Origin: Flavivirga aquimarina
GTDB lineage: Bacteria; Bacteroidota; Bacteroidia; Flavobacteriales; Flavobacteriaceae
Direction: 5' to 3'
DNA: 64,000 nucleotides
NCBI RefSeq assembly: GCF_030540835.1
Contig: NZ_JAUOEK010000184.1
Location: 248,001 to 312,000 of the forward strand
The position numbers and the translations under genes were made by a program. The notes beneath the pieces were generated by a model. It was not told where the DNA came from and made no database searches. It saw only the letters and a list, made by a program, of their open reading frames with translations. Positions 8,650 through 16,569 of the stretch are shown here, piece after piece. The first letter of the stretch is position 1, and each line of letters opens with the position of its first letter.

Positions 8650-9060
8650 TTAATATATTTTTTCCGAGCCTTCAAGTATTAACAACAAAGTTTCTTCAAA
8701 AGTATTGCTGATTTTTTCTGGCTCGTCATCATACTTGTAAACACCTTCTTTATCCCTTAAAAACCCAAGCCAATGACTATTAATTAAAAAATCACAAAAA
8801 GGAATAAAATTAATGTTACTGTTCTTTCCTTTTTTTAAATCATATTCCTCTTTAATTCTTTCTAGCGGAAATATAGAGAACATTCCTTTAGTCCAGTCTC
8901 TTTTTTTAAATCCATTTACTTTTTTATAAAATTCCTTAAAATCATCTTTAAACTTAAAATTCAAATGTAATTCAAGGTCAGAAATATCCTTTTCAAAAGT
9001 TCCAGAATTCAATTCTACACCTTGATCTTTAAACTCCTGAATTATATTATCAATTATCAT
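8650..9060 (-). CDS. SMI1/KNR4 (SUKH) family protein
   Basis: A 136-residue cytoplasmic protein with the pattern of the SMI1/KNR4 (SUKH) fold: an N-terminal helix, DISDLELHLNFKFKDDFKEFYKKVNG near residues 25-50, a central FSIFPLERI and IPFCDFLINSHWLGF, and a C-terminal helix SNTFEETLLLILEG. In bacteria the superfamily is best known as immunity proteins of polymorphic toxins, though many members are orphans. No toxin gene is adjacent. The start lies 2 bp after the argE stop, so the gene is translated as part of the arginine operon. Its role there is unknown. Confidence 0.75.
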   Translation of the reverse strand: MIIDNIIQEFKDQGVELNSGTFEKDISDLELHLNFKFKDDFKEFYKKVNGFKKRDWTKGMFSIFPLERIKEEYDLKKGKNSNINFIPFCDFLINSHWLGFLRDKEGVYKYDDEPEKISNTFEETLLLILEGSEKIY

Positions 9061-9062
9061 AT

Positions 9063-10130
9063 TTAAACGATCACACGCCCCAACAATTCAATATAAATCT
9101 GTATACCTTCTTCAATTTCACGCAAATAAATAAATTCGTCTGCCGAATGCGAACGTGTGCTATCTCCTGGTCCTAATTTTAAAGACGGACAAGACAACCA
9201 TGCTTGATCTGATAATGTTGGCGATCCGTAAGTGGTTCTTCCCATAGCGACACCTGCTTTAATCAATTCGTGATCTACTGGTATGGATGACGAATTTAAA
9301 TGTAAACTACGCGGTGTTATACTTGTAACTGGTGCCTTTTTTTGTAAAATTTCAGCAATTTCTGCATTACTGTACGCATCGTTTACACGAACATCAATCA
9401 CCAAATCTACATGAGCAGGTACTACATTATGCTGCTTTCCTGCATTAACTTGTGTTACTGTTAATTTTACATCCCCTAAAGCTTCAGAGCTTTTATCAAA
9501 TTTTAAATCTTTAAACCATTGTAGTGCTTCAATGGTGTTATAAATAGCATTATTATCGTTTGGATGTGCAGCATGACTTGGAGTCCCTTCAATAACCGCA
9601 TCAAACACTACCAAACCTTTTTCGGCCACTGCTAAATTCATTAAGGTTGGTTCGCCTACTATCGCAACATCAATCTTAGGAACGATTTTCAACATACTGT
9701 TTAATCCATTCGGACCACTGCTTTCTTCTTCTGCAGAAGCGACCAAAACCAAATTATATTTTAAATCTTTATGATTATAAAAATATGTAAATGTTGCTAT
9801 TAATGACACCAAGCAACCTCCTGCATCGTTACTCCCTAAACCGTACAATTTACCATCTTCTACAATAGCTTTAAGCGGATCTTTTGTATAGGCACTATTT
9901 GGCTTTACAGTATCGTGATGCGAGTTAAGCAGCATATTTGGTTTGCTCGCATCAAAATATTTGTTAACCGCCCAAACGTTATTTTGTGTTCGTTTATAAT
10001 CAATATCATTACGCTTAAACCAATCTTCTATGTGCAAGGCCGTTTGATCTTCTTCTGATGAAAACGACTGTGTCTCTATCAACTTCTTTAAAAGCGATAT
10101 GGCATCATTTGTTAATTCTTGTTGCGTCAT
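9063..10130 (-). CDS. argE: M20-family N-acylornithine deacylase (probable N-succinylornithine desuccinylase)
   Basis: Releases ornithine or citrulline from its N-acyl form. A dinuclear-zinc M20 peptidase fold is indicated by SHHDTVKP (residues 70-77; His and Asp ligands), SNDAGG (100-105) and the catalytic acid pair in ASAEEESSG (131-139), with TPSHAAHP in the dimerisation domain. Length is 355 residues. Because the transcarbamylase here is of the N-succinylornithine type, the likely substrate is N-succinylcitrulline rather than N-acetylornithine (inference). The gap to argB is 1 bp, showing tight coupling. Confidence 0.85.
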   Translation of the reverse strand: MTQQELTNDAISLLKKLIETQSFSSEEDQTALHIEDWFKRNDIDYKRTQNNVWAVNKYFDASKPNMLLNSHHDTVKPNSAYTKDPLKAIVEDGKLYGLGSNDAGGCLVSLIATFTYFYNHKDLKYNLVLVASAEEESSGPNGLNSMLKIVPKIDVAIVGEPTLMNLAVAEKGLVVFDAVIEGTPSHAAHPNDNNAIYNTIEALQWFKDLKFDKSSEALGDVKLTVTQVNAGKQHNVVPAHVDLVIDVRVNDAYSNAEIAEILQKKAPVTSITPRSLHLNSSSIPVDHELIKAGVAMGRTTYGSPTLSDQAWLSCPSLKLGPGDSTRSHSADEFIYLREIEEGIQIYIELLGRVIV

Positions 10131-10131
10131 G

Positions 10132-10908
10132 TTATAAAGTTATTGTTGTAAAATTATCATTTTCTTGGGTTAACATGGAGGTATTTCCCATATTAATTTT
10201 GCTTACTCCATTATGCAACGCATCGAAACAATTTTCCAGTTTTGGCAGCATCCCATCGGCTATAATGCCTTTTTCTAATAAATCTTTATATGTGTCTGAA
10301 TCAATATGCTTTACGACCGAATTTTTATCATTAATGTCTTTTAAAACGCCATTCAACTCAAAACAATAATAAATAGAGGTTTCGTATAATTCGCTCATTC
10401 CTACTGCAACCTGAGATGTAATGGTATCGGCATTCGTGTTTAGTAACTGTCCGTTACCATCATGCGTTATCGCACAAAATACTGGCGTAAAATTAGCTTG
10501 AATTAATTTATTTATTGCATTATGAGCAACCTGTTTCACATCACCAACATAACCAAAATCGATTTCTTTCACTGGTCTCTTGTCAGATTTGATACTATTT
10601 ATATCTGCTCCTGTTAAACCAATCGCATTAGTATTTAAGGCTTGTAATTTTGCTACTATATTTTTATTTACCAGTCCGCCATAAACCATGGTAATGACTT
10701 CTAAAGTTTCGGCATCTGTAATACGTCTACCGTTTATCATTTTAGATTCTATTCCTAATTTAGAAGCAACATGTGTCGCACGTTTTCCTCCGCCATGTAC
10801 TAAAATCTTCTTGCCTTCCAAACCAGAAAACAATTTTAGAAATGCACTTAAAGACGCTTCGTCTTCTATGATATTTCCTCCTATTTTTACTATGGATAGT
10901 TTTTCCAT
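10132..10908 (-). CDS. argB: N-acylglutamate kinase (acetyl- or succinyl-glutamate)
   Basis: Phosphorylates the gamma-carboxylate of N-acylglutamate. Amino acid kinase fold: IVKIGGN at residues 6-12, VHGGGKRA from 37 for phosphate binding, a central TDAETLEVI and a C-terminal GGV-type substrate loop in modified form (SKINMGNTSML). Length is 258 residues, as in the short feedback-insensitive forms. It lacks the extra N-terminal helix that forms hexameric, arginine-inhibited enzymes, so arginine control is more likely at transcription (inference). A GAGAGG palindrome separates it from argF'. Confidence 0.9.
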   Translation of the reverse strand: MEKLSIVKIGGNIIEDEASLSAFLKLFSGLEGKKILVHGGGKRATHVASKLGIESKMINGRRITDAETLEVITMVYGGLVNKNIVAKLQALNTNAIGLTGADINSIKSDKRPVKEIDFGYVGDVKQVAHNAINKLIQANFTPVFCAITHDGNGQLLNTNADTITSQVAVGMSELYETSIYYCFELNGVLKDINDKNSVVKHIDSDTYKDLLEKGIIADGMLPKLENCFDALHNGVSKINMGNTSMLTQENDNFTTITL

Positions 10909-10921
10909 GCCTCTCCCTCCG

Positions 10922-10940
10922 CCCTCTCCAAAAGAGAGGG
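10922..10940. repeat. CCCTCTC palindrome
   Basis: CCCTCTC-CAAAA-GAGAGGG between argB and argF', preceded by CCTCTCCCTCCG. It belongs to the CCTCCCC/GGGGAGG class of dispersed flavobacterial intergenic palindromes also seen at 16463-16568 and 21594-21610. Confidence 0.65.
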
Positions 10941-10955
10941 AACTTTTTAAATTAC

Positions 10956-11894
10956 TTATAAATTTTCTAATAGCTTTTTAAGCACCAATTGTGCTGCATA
11001 CGTTCTATTATTGGCTTGTTGAATAACTAACGAACTGTCTGTATCTAAAACCGCATCTTCAACCACTACATTTCGTCTTACTGGTAAACAATGCATAAAT
11101 TTAGCATCACCTATTTTATCTTTGGTAATCATCCAATTAGGGTCTGTATTATTAACTTTTCCATAATCTTCGTATGAACTCCAGTTTTTTGTATACACAA
11201 AATCGGCATTTTTAAATGCTTCTTCTTGGTTATGATAAATTGGAGTATCACCTGTAATTTCTGGATTTAAATTATAGCCTTCTGGATTTGCAATAACAAA
11301 CTCTACATCCATTTTATGCATGGCTTGTACAAAACTATTTGCTACAGCATGCGGTAAGGCTTTAGTATGCGGTGCCCAACTCAATACTACTTTTGGTTTT
11401 GAAACTTTAGCATGTTCAGAGATTGTTAACGCATCTGTTAATCCTTGTAATGGATGCCCTGTAGCACTTTCCATATTTACAATAGGCACCGAAGCATAGG
11501 TTTTAAATGCATTTATGACCTGCTCACTTTCATCTTTTGATTTATCAGTCAAAGAGGGAAATGCCCTAACAGCAATAATATCACAATATTGAGAGACTAC
11601 AGCGGCAGCTTCTTTTATGTGTTCTGCTGTATTGCCATTCATAACCGTTCCATCCTCAAACTCTAACCCCCAAGCATCTCCTGAAACATTCATTACGATA
11701 GGATTCATCCCTAAATTTAAAGCTGCTTTTTGTGTACTTAAACGGGTACGTAAACTGGAATTAAAAAACAGTAATCCTAAGGTTTTATTTTTTCCTAATT
11801 CGATATGCTTTAATGGATTTGCTTTTAGCGTTTTAGCCTCATCTATCCACGAATTAATATCTTCTATATCATGTATGGAAGTGTAATGTTTCAT
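10956..11894 (-). CDS. argF': N-succinylornithine carbamoyltransferase
   Basis: Transfers the carbamoyl group from carbamoyl phosphate to an N-acylornithine. The carbamoyl-phosphate loop FFNSSLRTRLS is at residues 43-53, HPLQGLTDALT and WAPHTKALPHAVANSF follow, and MHCLPVRRN lies near the C-terminus. From memory, the acetylornithine enzyme of Xanthomonas carries Glu92 and the succinylornithine enzyme of Bacteroides fragilis Pro90 in the matching loop. Here residue 90 is Ala (in NGNTAEH), a small uncharged residue that fits a succinyl substrate. Length is 312 residues, without the ornithine-specific features of ordinary OTCase. Confidence 0.85.
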   Translation of the reverse strand: MKHYTSIHDIEDINSWIDEAKTLKANPLKHIELGKNKTLGLLFFNSSLRTRLSTQKAALNLGMNPIVMNVSGDAWGLEFEDGTVMNGNTAEHIKEAAAVVSQYCDIIAVRAFPSLTDKSKDESEQVINAFKTYASVPIVNMESATGHPLQGLTDALTISEHAKVSKPKVVLSWAPHTKALPHAVANSFVQAMHKMDVEFVIANPEGYNLNPEITGDTPIYHNQEEAFKNADFVYTKNWSSYEDYGKVNNTDPNWMITKDKIGDAKFMHCLPVRRNVVVEDAVLDTDSSLVIQQANNRTYAAQLVLKKLLENL

Positions 11895-11918
11895 GTTGGT
11901 CTTTATTTATTTTCTTTT

Positions 11919-11951
11919 AGACCTGCCAGGTTTTTAAAACCTGGCAGGTCT
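11919..11951. repeat. AGACCTG palindrome, copy 3
   Basis: AGACCTGCCAGG, a TTTTTAAAA centre, then CCTGGCAGGTCT. It is the most perfect copy, a 33-bp palindrome lying 3 bp from the stop codon of the small GNAT gene. With copy 4 it brackets that gene. Confidence 0.85.
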
Positions 11952-11954
11952 TAT

Positions 11955-12398
11955 CTAATCTATTTTTAATACCATCGACTGATGAATAATTCCTGTTTTG
12001 TTTGATGGGTATTTATCTCCCATAGGTTTAAAATTAAACTTTTCATAAAACGTTATTGCCGTTTCTCTCGCACTAAGTTCTATTTTTGATATTCCTTTTT
12101 CTATGCTAAACCTTATTAACTCTTTTAATATTTTAGCTCCAATACCTTGTTTTTGATAAGATGATTTTATTGCCATTTGAGATATCATACTTATCTCCTT
12201 TTCAATATTTAAACGCCCTGTACCAATAACCTCATCTTCATTCAAACACACTAAATGTATCCCTTCTAATTCAAAATCATCATTAATTAAATCTAAACTA
12301 TTTTCCATATTCTTAAAAAATAGTTGTTCTCTAATTTCTACTGCTTCTTTATATAATGGGCTTTTTGTGGTTATATAACTAAGCTCAAAATTAGACAT
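11955..12398 (-). CDS. GNAT-family N-acetyltransferase (147 aa)
   Basis: A single-domain GNAT protein. The acetyl-CoA pyrophosphate loop is QKQGIGAKILKELI near residue 82, after the beta-4 strand ISMISQMAIKSSY. The C-terminal part ARETAITFYEKFNFKPMGDKY is typical of small GNATs that act on free metabolites or proteins (ElaA/YjcF-like in general form). It lies between proB and argF', flanked on both sides by nearly identical AGACCTG palindromes, which suggests a later insertion into the operon. It might supply N-acylglutamate, but the GNAT at the head of the operon is the better candidate. Confidence 0.8.
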   Translation of the reverse strand: MSNFELSYITTKSPLYKEAVEIREQLFFKNMENSLDLINDDFELEGIHLVCLNEDEVIGTGRLNIEKEISMISQMAIKSSYQKQGIGAKILKELIRFSIEKGISKIELSARETAITFYEKFNFKPMGDKYPSNKTGIIHQSMVLKID

Positions 12399-12414
12399 AC
12401 TTTGTTTAATTTAT

Positions 12415-12447
12415 AGACCTGTTAGGTTTTTAAAACCTAGCAGGTCT
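12415..12447. repeat. AGACCTG palindrome, copy 4
   Basis: AGACCTGTTAGG, a TTTTTAAAA centre, then CCTAGCAGGTCT. The paired changes in both arms (GTTAGG/CCTAGC) keep the hairpin intact. It lies 16 bp before the GNAT start and 5 bp after the proB stop. Confidence 0.85.
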
Positions 12448-12452
12448 TGTAT

Positions 12453-13214
12453 TTATTTTATTTTGGTAAACGACACTTTACTCTCTAAAGCATTAACTAT
12501 AAAGTTATCTTCTAACCCATTTACTATCCAAGTTTCTATATTTGCTTTTTTGGTAACTGACGCAGCTTCAATTTTAGACTGCATACCTCCACTACCATGT
12601 GATGATTTTGAATTAACAACTTGCTTTAATAAGGTATCAAAATCTTCAACTATTTCTATAGTTTCTGGTTTATTACTTTCAATCGATTCTTTAGTATAAA
12701 TACCATTGGTGTTTGTCGCTATAATAAACAAATCAACATCTAAAAGTGATGCCGTTAAAGCGCCTAGCTTATCGTTATCTCCAAATTTAATTTCATCGGT
12801 AGCAACTGTATCATTTTCATTGATAATTGGAATGTAATTATTATTCACCAATACATTAATAGTGTTTACAATATTGGTTTTACTTTCCTGTTTTTCAAAA
12901 TCTGAATAAGACAATAAACACTGAGAGGTTAGCAAACCAAGTTCTCTAAATGTTTCTTGATACATACGAATAAGATGTGGCTGCCCTATAGATGCTAAAG
13001 CTTGTTTTACAAAAAGCTCTTTACGTTTACTTTCAAGTTTCACAAACTGTTTGGCTACTGCTATGGCACCAGAACTCACTATAATAAACTCGCAAGTATC
13101 TTGAAGCTTTGCTATTTGATTTGCAATATCTTCAATTTTACCTCTCGAAATATTATCGGTTTCTTTAGTAAGGGTATTCGAGCCTATTTTAAGTAATATG
13201 CGTTTCTTCTTCAT
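12453..13214 (-). CDS. proB: glutamate 5-kinase, short form
   Basis: Makes gamma-glutamyl phosphate, the first proline step. Amino acid kinase domain: MKKKRILLKIGSNTLT at the start, VSSGAIAVA near 50, PIINENDTVATDEIKFGDNDKLGA in the middle and SHGSGGMQSKIEAA near 205. I set the start at 13214, which is 2 bp after the proA stop; a longer frame from 13250 would overlap proA and add unrelated residues. The product is 253 residues and ends after the kinase domain, lacking the PUA domain of the E. coli enzyme. Confidence 0.9.
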   Translation of the reverse strand: MKKKRILLKIGSNTLTKETDNISRGKIEDIANQIAKLQDTCEFIIVSSGAIAVAKQFVKLESKRKELFVKQALASIGQPHLIRMYQETFRELGLLTSQCLLSYSDFEKQESKTNIVNTINVLVNNNYIPIINENDTVATDEIKFGDNDKLGALTASLLDVDLFIIATNTNGIYTKESIESNKPETIEIVEDFDTLLKQVVNSKSSHGSGGMQSKIEAASVTKKANIETWIVNGLEDNFIVNALESKVSFTKIK

Positions 13215-13216
13215 GG

Positions 13217-14410
13217 TTATCTTATTTGTCCATTTCCATGAACATACCACTTATTGGTTACCAAATGCTGTAAGCCTATTGGACCTCTTTGGTGTAATTT
13301 ATCTGTACTTATAGCCAACTCGCCACCTAAACCTAATTGTCCGCCATCTGTAAAACGTGTTGAAGCGTTATGATATACTGCTGCTGTATCTACATTTTCC
13401 ATAAACAGTTTAGCTTCGGCTTCATTAGTTGTTATGATTGAAGACGAATGTCCGCCAGAATACTTATTAATCATAGCAATAGTATCTTCATTCGATGCTA
13501 TTTCTCCAACAACAATCTTGTAATCTAAAAATTCTTCGTACCATATAGCATCAGATTCAAACGCTTCAACTTCATCAAACTTACATGTTATTTCATCTCC
13601 CAAAATCTCTATATTAGATGTTTTTAATTTTGAAATTAATGTTTTAATAAATGCTTCCTTGTTAGGAAGGTTCTTATCTATTAAAACTTTATCTACTGCA
13701 TTACATGCTGATATTTTTGATTTCCCATTAAGAATAACATCTAAAGCAACATCTAAATTAGCTTCGCTATGAACATAGACAAAGTTGTTACCGCGACCAC
13801 TTATAATCACTGGACAGGTTGCGTGTTGTTTTACAAAAGCAATCAATCTTTCGCCACCACGAGGTACGATTAAATCGACCTTTTGTGTTGGTTTTTCTAA
13901 AAAGGCTTGTGTTTCTGTTCTGTTGAATTGTAAATACTCAACCCAATCGGTTGATGCTCCATCTTCTTTTAAAGCTTGGTGCCATAATTCAACTATTTTT
14001 AAATTAGATCGTAACGACTCTTTACCGCCTTTTAATAAGATTTTATTACCCGATTTAAACGCAATTCCAGCCGCCTCTACTGTTACATCTGGGCGCGATT
14101 CATAAATAATCATTACTGTTCCAAACGATGCCGTTTTGTTATACACCTGCATACCATTATCGTGCTTAAAACTAAAACGCTCTACGCCAACAGGGTCTTC
14201 TTGAGATGCTAAATGCGTTACAGATTTAATCATTTCATCAACTTTGGCATCGTCTACTTTTAAACGATCGAACATAGAAATATCATCGCCCGTGTAAGCA
14301 TCTAAATCATCTTTGTTTATCTTAATGATGGTTTCTCTTTCTGATTCTAACAAAACAGCCATTTTTAATAAAACAGCATTTCTTTTTTCTATGGATAATA
14401 GAGTATTCAT
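13217..14410 (-). CDS. proA: gamma-glutamyl phosphate reductase
   Basis: NADPH-dependent reduction of gamma-glutamyl phosphate to the semialdehyde, coupled to ProB. Aldehyde dehydrogenase superfamily: the catalytic Cys is C236 in KISACNAVDK. ESRPDVTVEAAGIAFKSGN and KVDLIVPRGGERLI are family blocks. The C-terminus carries GLGGELAISTDKLHQRGPIGL, close to the canonical form. Length is 397 residues. The start codon is separated from ten copies of the heptamer TTCAGTG (CACTGAA in the mRNA) by only two bases, so the ribosome-binding region is entirely repeat. Confidence 0.93.
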   Translation of the reverse strand: MNTLLSIEKRNAVLLKMAVLLESERETIIKINKDDLDAYTGDDISMFDRLKVDDAKVDEMIKSVTHLASQEDPVGVERFSFKHDNGMQVYNKTASFGTVMIIYESRPDVTVEAAGIAFKSGNKILLKGGKESLRSNLKIVELWHQALKEDGASTDWVEYLQFNRTETQAFLEKPTQKVDLIVPRGGERLIAFVKQHATCPVIISGRGNNFVYVHSEANLDVALDVILNGKSKISACNAVDKVLIDKNLPNKEAFIKTLISKLKTSNIEILGDEITCKFDEVEAFESDAIWYEEFLDYKIVVGEIASNEDTIAMINKYSGGHSSSIITTNEAEAKLFMENVDTAAVYHNASTRFTDGGQLGLGGELAISTDKLHQRGPIGLQHLVTNKWYVHGNGQIR

Positions 14411-14412
14411 TT

Positions 14413-14482
14413 TTCAGTGTTCAGTGTTCAGTGTTCAGTGTTCAGTGTTCAGTGTTCAGTGTTCAGTGTTCAGTGTTCAGTG
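14413..14482. repeat. 10-copy heptamer tandem repeat upstream of proA
   Basis: (TTCAGTG)10 without a mismatch, followed by a partial TTCA. In the mRNA sense of the operon it reads (CACTGAA)10 and ends two bases before the proA ATG. Perfect short repeats of this kind change length by replication slippage. Because the unit lies outside the coding sequence, length changes would move the start codon relative to upstream sequence, not shift a frame. Confidence 0.97.
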
Positions 14483-14516
14483 TTCAAGTAAACAGTTTTA
14501 AGTCTCATTCTAACTA

Positions 14517-15656
14517 TTATTTCTCAAATTCTTTAAGCGCCTTTTTTAATGCGTCAAAAAATTGATTAATATGTTCCTTTTCAATATTTAATGGTGGTAG
14601 TATTCTTAACAGCTTTTTATTTGCTGCACCGCCAGTAAACATATGATGATTGTAAATGAGTTCTTTGCGTAAATCGCCAACTTCAAAATCGAATTCTAAA
14701 CCAAGCATGAGTCCTCTTCCTTTAATCTTTTTTATCTGTGGAATGGTTTTAGCAATCGACATTAAATATTCAGACATTACATTTACATTGGCAATCAATT
14801 TTTCTTCTTCAATGGTATTTAAAACGGCTAACCCAGCAGCACACGCTAAATGGTTTCCTCCAAACGTTGTACCCAGCATACCGTATTTTGATTTAATATC
14901 TGGATGAATTAAAATCCCACCAATAGGAAATCCATTCCCCATGCCTTTTGCTAAAGAAATAATATCTGGGGTTACATCGTAATGCTGAAATGCAAAAAAC
15001 TTACCAGAACGTCCGTAACCACACTGAATTTCATCAGCAATAAACATGGTGTTGTTTGCTTTACAAAGTTTATCGATGGCTTCAAAGAATTCGGCTGTAC
15101 CTTGGTCTAATCCGCCAATACCTTGAATAAACTCAACAATAACTGCACAAACATCTCCTTTTTCCAGTTCTGCTTTCACGCCTTCAATATCATTTAAAGG
15201 TAAAATAGTCACCGCTTGTTGCGCATTTATTGGTGCAATTATATTTTTATTATCGGTTGCTGCAACAGCTGCCGATGTACGCCCATGAAATCCATTACTA
15301 AAAGCCAAAACACGCTTTTTTCCTGTTTTAAAAGAGGCTAGCTTTAAAGCATTTTCATTAGCTTCGGCTCCAGAGTTACATAAAAATAATTCGTAGCCTT
15401 TACATCCTGAAAGCGTTTCTATCTTATCTGCCAATTGTTTTTGTAACGGATTTTGAATCGCGTTAGAATAAAACCCTAAAGTTTCAACTTGATTTGTAAC
15501 AGCCTTCACATAATTAGGATGTGCATGCCCAATGGAAATCACCGCATGTCCTCCGTATAGGTCTAAATATTCGGTTCCATTATCATCGTAAACATGAATA
15601 CCTTTTCCAGAAACTGGTGTTACATTATATAGTGGATAAACGTCAAATAATGGCAT
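14517..15656 (-). CDS. argD: N-acylornithine aminotransferase
   Basis: PLP-dependent class III aminotransferase converting N-acylglutamate semialdehyde to N-acylornithine. The Schiff-base lysine is K237 in SLAKGMGNG. Other marks are NSGAEANENALKLA, FHGRTSAA and VEFIQGIGG, with the cofactor-ring aspartate in FIADEIQCGYGRSG. I set the start at 15656 (MPLFDVYPLYNVTPV), 1 bp after the proC stop; the longer frame to 15689 would overlap proC. The product is 379 residues. In this organism the substrate is probably N-succinylglutamate semialdehyde (inference from ArgF'). Confidence 0.9.
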   Translation of the reverse strand: MPLFDVYPLYNVTPVSGKGIHVYDDNGTEYLDLYGGHAVISIGHAHPNYVKAVTNQVETLGFYSNAIQNPLQKQLADKIETLSGCKGYELFLCNSGAEANENALKLASFKTGKKRVLAFSNGFHGRTSAAVAATDNKNIIAPINAQQAVTILPLNDIEGVKAELEKGDVCAVIVEFIQGIGGLDQGTAEFFEAIDKLCKANNTMFIADEIQCGYGRSGKFFAFQHYDVTPDIISLAKGMGNGFPIGGILIHPDIKSKYGMLGTTFGGNHLACAAGLAVLNTIEEEKLIANVNVMSEYLMSIAKTIPQIKKIKGRGLMLGLEFDFEVGDLRKELIYNHHMFTGGAANKKLLRILPPLNIEKEHINQFFDALKKALKEFEK

Positions 15657-15657
15657 T

Positions 15658-16452
15658 TTAATTCTTTTTAAGTTGGTTAATTTTTTCAAACGAAGCTACA
15701 ACCCCTTGAATTAAAGCGGAACTTAATCCTTGATGTTCCATTTCATTTAAGCCCTCAATGGTGCATCCGCTAGGTGTCGTTACTCTATCAATTTCTTGTT
15801 CTGGGTGTCTTCCAGACTCTATTAATAAACTGGCTGAACCAAAACAGGTCTGTACTGCCAATTCATGTGCTTCTTCAGCTTCAAATCCCAATTGAATAGC
15901 ACCTTGAGTTGTTGCACGCACCAAGCGCATCCAAAATGCAATACCACTTGCACAAATAACGGTAGCCGCTTGCACTAAATCTTCTGGAATTACCATAGTA
16001 GTTCCTAACTGATTAAAAATATCTTGAGCCAAAGGCACTTCATCTTGCCCTGCCGCATTTGCCGCAATACAAGTCATAGATTTACCTATTGAAATAGCTG
16101 TATTAGGCATTACTCTAATTATTTTTTTATCGGCTCCTAAAATATTTTCAATTCTCACAGTATCAACTCCTGCTGCAACAGACATAATAATATGATTGTT
16201 TGTAATTTTAGCCTTCACACTTTCCAAAACACCGTCTATATGCTTAGGTTGTAATGCAAAAATCACAATATCTGAATTCTCAACGGCTAATTCATTATCA
16301 CTAGTCACCGAAACATTTTCCTCTGTTTCAAAACTCTTTACCGCTTTTGTGTTTCTATCACTTAAATATAATGAGGTAAACGATTTGTTTTTAATAAGTC
16401 CTTTTGCAATTGAACTTCCTAAATTCCCCGTTCCTATGATAGCTATTTTCAT
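15658..16452 (-). CDS. proC: pyrroline-5-carboxylate reductase
   Basis: Final proline step, NAD(P)H reduction of P5C. Rossmann motif IIGTGNLGSSIAKGL at the N-terminus, FALQPKHI in the middle, VMPNTAISIGKSMTCI, and the C-terminal family signature region VTTPSGCTIEGLNEMEHQGL. The start at 16452 (MKIAIIGTGN) gives 264 residues, normal for ProC; the longer frame to 16524 runs into the repeat before argC. With proA and proB it places the whole proline pathway inside the arginine operon, sensible because both use glutamate. Confidence 0.92.
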   Translation of the reverse strand: MKIAIIGTGNLGSSIAKGLIKNKSFTSLYLSDRNTKAVKSFETEENVSVTSDNELAVENSDIVIFALQPKHIDGVLESVKAKITNNHIIMSVAAGVDTVRIENILGADKKIIRVMPNTAISIGKSMTCIAANAAGQDEVPLAQDIFNQLGTTMVIPEDLVQAATVICASGIAFWMRLVRATTQGAIQLGFEAEEAHELAVQTCFGSASLLIESGRHPEQEIDRVTTPSGCTIEGLNEMEHQGLSSALIQGVVASFEKINQLKKN

Positions 16453-16462
16453 AATTTCTATT

Positions 16463-16568
16463 TTTAAGCCCCTCCACCTCCCCAAAAGGGAGGAATTAAG
16501 AGCTATTAATATTTTTTTAAACACCTTTGCTGGATGCGTATTCCCCTTCTTTGGAGGGGTGGGAGGCT
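16463..16568. repeat. GGGGAGG inverted-repeat element between proC and argC
   Basis: The 117-bp gap is bounded by similar GC-rich ends in opposite orientation: AAGCCCCTCCACCTCCCC with GGGAGG at the left, and CCCC..GGAGGGGTGGGAGGCTT at the right. The gap is AT-rich in between. It looks like a small element with imperfect terminal inverted repeats about 106 bp apart. No gene is inside. Confidence 0.55.
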
Positions 16569-16569
16569 T

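Noticed and set aside
14413-14482. CRISPR-like array
   Set aside because: Seven-base units without spacers; a simple tandem repeat.
14313-14501. Plus-strand open frame containing a periodic Cys-Ser-Val-Phe repeat
   Set aside because: It is the translation of the heptamer repeat and of the proA antisense strand; not a protein gene.
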